Shown here one piece after another: positions 35,182 through 41,524 of a DNA stretch of 64,000 nt (its first letter is position 1; each line of letters opens with the position of its first letter). The DNA comes from Saccharothrix sp. NRRL B-16348 (lineage in GTDB: Bacteria > Actinomycetota > Actinomycetes > Mycobacteriales > Pseudonocardiaceae). The DNA lies in assembly GCF_001280085.1 (NCBI RefSeq), contig NZ_LGED01000113.1, forward strand, positions 124,001 to 188,000, in the 5' to 3' direction. Position numbers and translations under genes: made by a program. The notes under the pieces were generated by a model. It made no database searches and was not told the origin of the DNA. It was given only the letters and a program-made list of their open reading frames with translations.

Positions 35182-38085
35182 TCACTCTAGTGAGCCATCA
35201 TCGGTTGGGGCGGACGGACGCAACTCCCGGCGCAACCGCGCGAGCAGTCGCCGGGTGCGGTCCGTGACGGGGTGCCGCGGCCCGTACGCCTTTGCCTGGT
35301 CGTCCGCCAGGATGGCGAGTTCCTTTTCCTCCACGGTACCCAGGCTCACGCGCACAAGGCAGAGGGAATACCGCAGCGCCAGCGCTTCCCGCGCGTGCCG
35401 GTCGTCCGCGACGACCTGGAGCGCGTCGGCGAGTTCCGCTTCCGCACCGACCAGTTCGCCTTGGGCGAGCAGGCTGTTCGCCAACGTCCGGCGCACCGAC
35501 AGCGTCTCCGGGTGCCGCGGCGACCACAGGCGGACGCGGACCTCCAGGATGTCGCGGAGCATCCGTTCCGCTTCGGGGGCGCGCTTGAGCGCGAGCACGG
35601 TGCGCGCGAGGCTGTGCTTGACCACCATCATGTCCGAGTGCTCGGGGCCGCGGACCGTCTGCTCCGCGTCGACGATCCGGCGCAGCAGCGGTTCCGCCTC
35701 GTCCCAGCGGCCCTGCTCGGCGATCGCCTTGGCGTGCTTGTGCATGCTCGCGAGCGTGTCGGGGTGGTCGTCGCCGAGCGCGCGCTGCCGCGCCGCGACC
35801 ACCTTCGCCAACTCCTCCTCGGCGACCTCGGGCTCGTCGCGCTCCAGGGCGATCCGGCCGCGCTCGTGCCGCAACCCGAGGATCTCCGGGTCGTCCTGGT
35901 CGAACCTGAACCGCGCGCAGTGCGTGATCAGCGCCTCGACCAGGTCCGAGCCGGGGTTGAGGATGCCGGTGGCGATCAGGTAGCGGGTGCTCGACCTGGC
36001 CAGCCCCAGCGCGGCGGCGACGAGCCGCCGGTCGGTCGGCGCCGGACCGCCGAGCAGGTACGCCTTCGCCAGCTCGACGGAGTGGGTGATGACCTTGTTC
36101 CACACCGCCCAGGACTCGGGCAGGTCCGGGTCGCGGTCCGCCGTGGCGGCCAGCAGCATCTCGATGTCGAGCCCGTAGTAGTCGTCCCGGCGCTCCAGCA
36201 CGTCCGGGTCCTGCCGCATCACGCTGTGCACCAGCGGGTGCAGGGTGAGCGTCCGCCCGAGGTCGGGGTCGCGCACCCCGGCGACGCGCTGCAGCTCCAC
36301 GAGGCCCAGGTCCGCCAACGCGTCCAGCGCGGGCAGGTAGTCCTGGTCCGACGTGGCCTCGAAATCGGTCAGCAGCGGCGTTTCGGTGAGCGAGATGCTG
36401 TTGAACAGCATGTGGTACGGGATCGGCGCGATCTGGAAGCAGGCGAGCAGCTTGAGCAGCGACGCGGCCCACGGCTGGCGGCGCGCGGCCAGCAGGTCGA
36501 GGGACAGCACGAACACCTCGCCGACGATCCCCAGGCCCAGGGACTCGTTGTCGGACACGCCGGTGGTCGACTTCAGGCGCAGCTCGAACGCGGCGCGGTA
36601 GCTGCGGAAGCCGGTGATCGCCGGCGTGCCCGAACCGGCGTGGTCGCGGATCACGGCGTTCAGGTACTGGGCGGCGGCGTGCAGCGCCAGCGGGAGCCCG
36701 CCCAGCGCCACGGCGAGGTCCCTGGCCTCCTGCGAGGTGCCGCCGTCCGGCACCCGTTCGGCCAGCATGGAGGCGCCGTCGTCGGGGTCGAGCGGCGGCA
36801 CGGGGCGGACGGTGGCCCAGTCGCCCCAGGTGGCCTGGCTGCGGTCGCGGCTGGTGACCAGGACCCGGCCGTGCGGCGAGGCGGGCTTGCGCAACCACCC
36901 CGTCCCGCCGGACACCTGCTTCGTCGTGGGGTCGAGGAGCTGGGGGTCGTCGGCGTTGTCGAAGACGAGCAGCCACGGCTCGCCGCTCGCGTCGAGCAGG
37001 CGCCACAGCAGGTCGGCGGCGCTGCGCGGGCCCGCGTGCCAGGCGGTCTCCGCCTCGTCGGGCGGCGCGCCCAGCTGGTTCGCCACCTCGCGCATGGAGA
37101 GGTTGATCCGGGGCACCTCGATCCACCAGACCCGGTGCCCGGCCCTCTTGGCGCGTGACGCGACCTCCAGCGCGATCCGGCTCTTGCCGGAACCGCCGAT
37201 GCCGGCCAGGACGTTCACCCTCGACTGCCGGTCGTAGACGACGGACGCGACGAGCTTGCTCCGCCCGTACAGCTTGGGCAGGTCCTCCAGCCGCGGGGTG
37301 ACGGAGACGGCCGCCCGGCGCGCGTCCGTCTTCTCGACCACCGTCTCGGACGTGGCGACGGAGGGCGCGCCGCCCTGGTTGAGCACGTCCAGCACGTGCC
37401 CTCTCAGCACGCGGTAGGACGAGGCCGCCGAGTCCTTCGGCTGGATGATCGAGAAGTGGTCGCCGTCCACCATGCCGCTGTTGTGGAAGAGCCAGGCGCT
37501 CGACCTCGGCGGCACGATCCGGTCCTCCAGCCCGCCGTAGGCCGCGATGGGTATCCGGCACGTCGATTCGCTGACCCCCGTGGCGTTGACGACGGCGCGG
37601 AACAGCGTCCGCTGGGTCTCCACGATCGCGGTGTCGAACGGCCGCAGCTGGGCCTCTTGCGGATTGCCCGAATACCACCACTTGCGGATGCCGAGGAAGA
37701 ACTCGGACCCGTCGTTGGGGCAGGCGAACATGACGACCTGCTTGATCCTGGCCAGGGTCTCGCCCTCGCCCCGCCACAGCGTCCTGGCCAGGAACCGCTG
37801 GGTGATCAGGCCGCCCTGGCTGTGCGTGACCAGCAGGAGCGACGCCGACTGGCCCAGTTCGTGCCGCAGGTAGGTGCTCAGCCGGTCGGCGACGTCGTCG
37901 GCGGTCGCGATGCGCCGGTCGGGCCGGAGGCTGAATTTCGGTGAGGGGTACTCGAAAACGTGCGTGCGGACCCGACCGGACAAGTCCGGGTCGGCCGCGA
38001 TCAGGTTCACGAACCGGTCCCAGGTGCGGCCGGCGGAGAACAGTCCGTGCACGAATACCGCGTCGACCGGTTCGGACGGTGCCAT
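35182..38085 (-). CDS. Alpha/beta-hydrolase - NB-ARC - TPR protein (NLR-like STAND)
   Basis: 967 residues from ATG 38085 (GGGAGGG upstream). Residues 1-235 form an alpha/beta-hydrolase: VDAVFVHGLFSAGRTW, nucleophile Ser89 in THSQGG, Asp188 in GLEDRIVPP, His210 in GDHFSI; the triad is complete. Residues about 265-560 are an NB-ARC ATPase: P-loop GIGGSGKS (295-302), Walker B WLLVFDNADD, sensor RVLVTSRDRS, and the GLPLAL motif. Residues about 700-960 are TPR repeats (LGDDHPDTLASMHKHAKAI, GPEHSDMMVVKHSLARTV, SPRHPETLSVRRTLANSL). The order effector-switch-sensor matches fungal lipase-type NLRs and bacterial defence STANDs. Ligand binding to the TPRs could trigger oligomerisation and lipase activity; that is inference. 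Confidence 0.9.
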   Translation of the reverse strand: MAPSEPVDAVFVHGLFSAGRTWDRFVNLIAADPDLSGRVRTHVFEYPSPKFSLRPDRRIATADDVADRLSTYLRHELGQSASLLLVTHSQGGLITQRFLARTLWRGEGETLARIKQVVMFACPNDGSEFFLGIRKWWYSGNPQEAQLRPFDTAIVETQRTLFRAVVNATGVSESTCRIPIAAYGGLEDRIVPPRSSAWLFHNSGMVDGDHFSIIQPKDSAASSYRVLRGHVLDVLNQGGAPSVATSETVVEKTDARRAAVSVTPRLEDLPKLYGRSKLVASVVYDRQSRVNVLAGIGGSGKSRIALEVASRAKRAGHRVWWIEVPRINLSMREVANQLGAPPDEAETAWHAGPRSAADLLWRLLDASGEPWLLVFDNADDPQLLDPTTKQVSGGTGWLRKPASPHGRVLVTSRDRSQATWGDWATVRPVPPLDPDDGASMLAERVPDGGTSQEARDLAVALGGLPLALHAAAQYLNAVIRDHAGSGTPAITGFRSYRAAFELRLKSTTGVSDNESLGLGIVGEVFVLSLDLLAARRQPWAASLLKLLACFQIAPIPYHMLFNSISLTETPLLTDFEATSDQDYLPALDALADLGLVELQRVAGVRDPDLGRTLTLHPLVHSVMRQDPDVLERRDDYYGLDIEMLLAATADRDPDLPESWAVWNKVITHSVELAKAYLLGGPAPTDRRLVAAALGLARSSTRYLIATGILNPGSDLVEALITHCARFRFDQDDPEILGLRHERGRIALERDEPEVAEEELAKVVAARQRALGDDHPDTLASMHKHAKAIAEQGRWDEAEPLLRRIVDAEQTVRGPEHSDMMVVKHSLARTVLALKRAPEAERMLRDILEVRVRLWSPRHPETLSVRRTLANSLLAQGELVGAEAELADALQVVADDRHAREALALRYSLCLVRVSLGTVEEKELAILADDQAKAYGPRHPVTDRTRRLLARLRRELRPSAPTDDGSLE

Positions 38086-38443
38086 CGGGCCCTCCCGAAT
38101 GAATGGGGTCCGCACAAATATCCAGACCGTAGCCGCCGACCACAGGGGTGGTGCCGCACTATTGCGGCGTTTTTCGAACGGTGACCGGGCAAAGGGGTAC
38201 CACCCCGGACCATACGCCTACGACAACAGGACGAATACACCGCGAAACTGGCCTGAACGGGTGAGCGACCCGGGCATTCGAGTTAGCGCGGCCATGCGCT
38301 GCCGGGAGGAATACCGACGACGACGTGCGGGCGTTCGCGCGCGGGTCGGACCGCCCGGGCCACGGCCGCCGCCACGTCACAGCGCGGTAACGGTTGGGTG
38401 AGGCGGGTCCTGAGGTTTCGGTGGGACGGGTTTGCTTTGCGCC
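38086..38443. other. 358-bp divergent intergenic region
   Basis: This stretch lies between the NLR-like gene and the small lipoprotein gene. It has lower G+C near 38105-38260 and must contain both promoters. A weak 5-bp hairpin with a T-run (38153-38174) is present, but no gene upstream could use it as a terminator. No ORF is supported. Confidence 0.6.
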
Positions 38444-38857
38444 ATGAACACGAAGGTCGCGTCCGTGCTGCTGGCGCTGGGGTTGAGCGCTTCCCTGGTC
38501 GGGTGCTCCAGCAACGAGGACAAGTTCGTCGAGGAGTTGAAGGCCGCCGGCTTCACCGCGGTCGGCGAGCCGCGCAGCGAGTCCGAGAAGAAGACCAAGA
38601 AGGTCGGCAAGCGGACGGTCAAGTCGTCGCAGAAAACCCTCGAAGTCACGGTCCGGGTCAAGGGCTGCGACCTGGAGTTCGCCAAGGTGTCCGGGCAGTC
38701 CGGCTACTGGCTGGACGAGCTGCACGTCAACGGTCAGGAGCCGGACTGGCCCGGCTACCCCGAGAACCTCAAGCAGCAGGACGTGGTGGCCGCGTTCGCC
38801 GGCAACCAGCCCAAGCCCGACGGCTTCAAGGACTGCTACCAGCCCAACCAGCCCTAG
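38444..38857 (+). CDS. Small hypothetical lipoprotein
   Basis: 137 residues from ATG 38444. The signal MNTKVASVLLALGLSASLVGC has a lipobox SLVGC with the lipid-anchored Cys at residue 21. The mature part is charged (SESEKKTKKVGKRTVKSSQ) with two further Cys (VKGCDLEF and FKDCYQP) that could pair. No named family recognised. It is exported and membrane-anchored. A terminator follows 22 bp after the stop, so it is a single-gene unit. Confidence 0.82.
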   Translation: MNTKVASVLLALGLSASLVGCSSNEDKFVEELKAAGFTAVGEPRSESEKKTKKVGKRTVKSSQKTLEVTVRVKGCDLEFAKVSGQSGYWLDELHVNGQEPDWPGYPENLKQQDVVAAFAGNQPKPDGFKDCYQPNQP

Positions 38858-38878
38858 CCCTCGCCGGCAGCTCGACGG

Positions 38879-38912
38879 CCCCGTCCTCGGTTCGAGAGGG
38901 CGGGGCTTTCCT
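38879..38912 (+). terminator. Intrinsic terminator
   Basis: CCCCGTCCTC (38879-38888) pairs with GAGGGCGGGG (38896-38905, one G-T wobble) around a 7-nt loop, followed by CTTTCCT. Confidence 0.8.
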
Positions 38913-38944
38913 CATTCGTCCGAAGGCGTTCGAGCGAACAGGGG

Positions 38945-38978
38945 AGTTGTCGTCCGCACTAGTGCGGGCAAGTTGTCG
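38945..38978. promoter_or_regulatory. Operator-like element: 14-bp palindrome flanked by direct repeats
   Basis: The perfect palindrome CCGCACTAGTGCGG (38954-38967) lies between two copies of AGTTGTCG (38945-38952 and 38971-38978). It is 55-90 bp upstream of the sigma-factor gene. It is a good candidate for its control site; the cognate regulator is unknown. Confidence 0.45.
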
Positions 38979-39032
38979 CGCGCTCATGGTGGTGTAGCGG
39001 TCGAACGTGCGGGATTCGCCCCCTGAAAGGGA

Positions 39033-40013
39033 GTGGTGGCACTGCCCGGAACACAGCGACCCGACCCCCACTGGCTGCGCCTGGAGGGTGCGGAACGGCA
39101 CGCCGCCTGCGTGACCGCCGCACGCGAAGGCGACCGCGGGGCCTTCGACGCGCTCGTCGCGGACCTGACGCCGTTGGTGTGGCACGTCGCCCGAGCACAA
39201 GGGCTGGACCGCGCCGCGGCGGAGGACGTGGTGCAGACGGTCTGGCTGACGCTGACGCGGCACCTCGACCGGTTGGCCGACCCGCGCGCGTTGGCCGGGT
39301 GGCTCATCGTCACGACCCGTCGCGAGGCGCAGCGGACGTGGGCGCCGGCCCGCCGTGACGCACCGGCGGGCGACGGGAGCGCGGAACTGGTGAGCGAGCA
39401 CGGCCTGCCCGAGGACGCGGCGCTGCTCGACGACCGGGACCACCGGCTGTGGCGGGCGTTCGGTCGCCTGTCCCCGAAGTGCCAGGAACTGCTGCGCCTC
39501 ACCGTGCTGGCCGGCCGGCCCGACTACCGCGCGGTCGCCGACGCGCTGTCCACCCCGCGTGGCGGCATCGGCCCCACCGAGGGTCGATGCCTGAACGTAC
39601 TGCGCGCTCTTCTCGACGCCGAGGCCGGGTGGCCGGGCCTGCCGTCGCCCGCACAGCCCCAGCACCCGCCCCGCGATCCGCGGGTGCGGCTGCTCTCCGC
39701 CGAGCCGGTGGTCGCCGGCGTGCCGGCGGAGGTCGAGTTCGGCTACACCGTCGTCCGGGACGCCCTGACGACCTCCGGGCACGACGCCCCACCCGTGACC
39801 GAGGTGGTGCGCGTGCTGCTGCACGCCGAGGGCGCCACCGTCGAACCGCTGACGCGGGTGTTCGAGCTGCCCGCCGACTTCGACGCGAGAACCGTCCGGT
39901 TCCGCGTGGTGCCCGTCGAGCGCGGCACGCTCGAACTCGTGTTCCGGGTCTACCTCGGCGACGGCCACCTGCTCCAGGAGGTCCGCGCCGACCTGCCGGT
40001 GGGTGAGGCCTGA
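39033..40013 (+). CDS. ECF-like sigma factor with beta-rich C-terminal extension
   Basis: 326 residues. Residues about 15-195 are sigma-70 regions 2 and 4: REGDRGAFDALVADLTPLVWHVARAQG, AAEDVVQTVWLTLTRHLDRL, and a region 4 (LSPKCQELLRLTVLAGRPDYRAVADALSTPRGGIGPTEGR). The last 115 residues (PRDPRVRLLSAEPVVAGVPAEVE to the end) are not sigma. They look like a beta-sandwich with alternating hydrophobic strands (VTEVVRVLLHAEG, FRVVPVERGTLELVFRVYLGDG). Starts GTG 39033/39036 follow AAAGGGAG. The stop overlaps the ATG of the next gene by one base (TGATG), so the two are translated together. The tail may sense or bind the CHAT-like partner; that is inference. Confidence 0.85.
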   Translation: MVALPGTQRPDPHWLRLEGAERHAACVTAAREGDRGAFDALVADLTPLVWHVARAQGLDRAAAEDVVQTVWLTLTRHLDRLADPRALAGWLIVTTRREAQRTWAPARRDAPAGDGSAELVSEHGLPEDAALLDDRDHRLWRAFGRLSPKCQELLRLTVLAGRPDYRAVADALSTPRGGIGPTEGRCLNVLRALLDAEAGWPGLPSPAQPQHPPRDPRVRLLSAEPVVAGVPAEVEFGYTVVRDALTTSGHDAPPVTEVVRVLLHAEGATVEPLTRVFELPADFDARTVRFRVVPVERGTLELVFRVYLGDGHLLQEVRADLPVGEA

Positions 40014-40909
40014 TGCGCGAGCTGACGAGCACCGTCACGGTCGACCGCAGCGACCGGCTCCGGTCCATTCCGGACACCCGCCACCACCGCGACCGCACCG
40101 TCCACCTCCGCTTCCTGCGCCTGGACGACGGCTACCTCGTCCAGGCCTGGGGAAGCGCGTTTCCCCCGGACGGCGGCGGTTGCCAGGGCCGTGTGCTGCT
40201 GGGCCCGTCGACGGTGGAGGCGGGTGTCGGCGACCTGCTGGCACGGTGGCGCACCAGGCTGATCGAGCACGTCGAGCCGGGCGTGCGGCCGACCCGGCGT
40301 CCGTTCGTCGACGGCTGGGACCTCGCCGGCCAGGACGTCGACGAGGTGGTGTCGGCGCTCGCCCGCGCGGGCCACGACCTGTTCGCCCTGCTGTTCCGCA
40401 ACGGCGACGCCGGGCTCAAGGAGCTCTGCGACCTCCTCCTCGCGGCGCTGCGCACCGGCGAGCACGTCGTCACGGTCGAGTCCGACAACCTGTTCGTGCC
40501 GTGGGGCCTGCTCTACGTCCCGCTGGACGACCACGACTCGGTGTGGGACGACGACTACCGCTGGGACCCGCGCGGTTTCTGGGGCTACCGCCACCTGGTC
40601 GAGCACAACTCCTCCCGCTCGCCCGGCTCCGACAGCCGGATCGCGGTCACGGGCTCCGGCGTGGCGGTCGGCCTGAACGGCGACGGGCGGGTCGACGCGC
40701 CCTGCCTGATCGTGCCGCGGCTCGACCTGCCGCACGCGTTCCTCCGCGAGTACCGCACGAGGCTGTCCGACGCCTTCCTCGTGCCCGGCACCAGGCTCGG
40801 CGACGTCGTCCGCGACCTCGCCCGCGCGTTCCTGGACGAGCACCGCAACCCGCTCGGCCTGGTCTTCTCGCCACACCGCGGGATCGACGCGCACCTGGCA
40901 GACCGATGA
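40013..40909 (+). CDS. CHAT-like protein lacking the catalytic half
   Basis: 298 residues. The middle (VVTVESDNLFVPWGLLYVPL and WDPRGFWGYRHLVEHNSSRSPGSDSRI) matches the N-terminal half of actinobacterial CHAT (caspase-like) domains. The usual second half, with the His of CHG and the Cys of NACxxG, is absent. The chain ends at FLDEHRNPLGLVFSPHRG and a short tail, and no CHAT sequence is found in other frames downstream. It could be a decayed gene or a shortened regulatory version. It is coupled to the sigma-factor gene by a 1-nt overlap. Confidence 0.7.
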   Translation: MRELTSTVTVDRSDRLRSIPDTRHHRDRTVHLRFLRLDDGYLVQAWGSAFPPDGGGCQGRVLLGPSTVEAGVGDLLARWRTRLIEHVEPGVRPTRRPFVDGWDLAGQDVDEVVSALARAGHDLFALLFRNGDAGLKELCDLLLAALRTGEHVVTVESDNLFVPWGLLYVPLDDHDSVWDDDYRWDPRGFWGYRHLVEHNSSRSPGSDSRIAVTGSGVAVGLNGDGRVDAPCLIVPRLDLPHAFLREYRTRLSDAFLVPGTRLGDVVRDLARAFLDEHRNPLGLVFSPHRGIDAHLADR

Positions 40910-41139
40910 GCCCGGAACGCGACCGCGCTGGTCAACCCGGATGCCAATTGCACTCGTCGGCGACGCTCACACGATGATCGACTTACCGTCCGTGGTGCGT
41001 TACCTGAATGGGTGATAGTTGGGGCTGTTTACGCACGGCAGAGGCGAGTTGCCTACCGGATGTGCGAAATTCCCTCTCGGTCGTTACGCCGTTGTGCCAC
41101 TATTGCCCTGTTCGAGCGGTACGAGGGGTCCGCCGAACC

Positions 41140-41162
41140 TGACTCAGAGCAATCGCCTGAGT
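41140..41162. promoter_or_regulatory. Operator-like inverted repeat upstream of the His-rich peptide
   Basis: GACTCAG (41140-41146) and CTGAGTC (41156-41162) are perfect 7-bp arms around a 9-bp spacer. The peptide's TTG start is at 41206. The rest of the 296-bp stretch 40910-41205 has lower G+C and no supported gene; it should hold the promoter. Confidence 0.4.
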
Positions 41163-41205
41163 CGCTTGTACGGCCAAGACAGATCCTCAGGGGAGGGAGA
41201 TCGCT

Positions 41206-41439
41206 TTGTCGACGCCCATCGAGACCAAGATCGACTTCGTGGACGAGAACACCGAGACCGTCGAGTCCGCCGAGAACGTCCAGCAGGACGGGACCACGGC
41301 TCCGGTCGCGCCGGAAACCACGCCGGAGCAGCCCGAACACCAGCACGACCACACGCACCACCACCACACGGACGAGAACGGCGAGCTTTCGCCGCTGTGC
41401 GTGGGCGGCGGATGCGTGGACGCCCCAGCCACGAAGTGA
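41206..41439 (+). CDS. Small acidic, His-rich peptide with C-terminal CVGGGC motif
   Basis: 77 residues from TTG 41206 behind GGGAGGGAG. The N-terminal two thirds is acidic and Thr/Pro-rich (DFVDENTETVESAENV, TTPEQPEHQ). A His cluster follows (HQHDHTHHHHTDE), and the C-terminus is LSPLCVGGGCVDAPATK. It resembles a leader-plus-core precursor peptide or a metal-binding small protein. No named family recognised. It sits 85 bp before the TPR-CHAT protease gene, but a strong terminator lies between, so it has its own transcript. It may be substrate, ligand or modulator of the CHAT protease; that is inference. Confidence 0.75.
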   Translation: MSTPIETKIDFVDENTETVESAENVQQDGTTAPVAPETTPEQPEHQHDHTHHHHTDENGELSPLCVGGGCVDAPATK

Positions 41440-41457
41440 GCTGTCAAGCGTGATCAC

Positions 41458-41495
41458 GCCCGCCGGCCAGGTCTCCTGGCCGGCGGGCTCTTTGT
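41458..41495 (+). terminator. Strong intrinsic terminator
   Basis: A perfect 14-bp stem (41458-41471 with 41475-41488), a TCT loop and a following TCTTT run. It separates the His-rich peptide gene from the CHAT gene. Confidence 0.92.
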
Positions 41496-41524
41496 CCTGA
41501 TGCGTTCTGTGCTGTCATAGACCA

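Noticed and set aside
38153..38174. Short hairpin with T-run as a terminator
   Set aside because: The stem is only 5 bp and no gene on the plus strand ends upstream of it.
40003..40977. Alternative frame that might complete the truncated CHAT domain
   Set aside because: Downstream of 40909 none of the three plus frames shows CHG or NAC motifs, so no simple frameshift explains the truncation.
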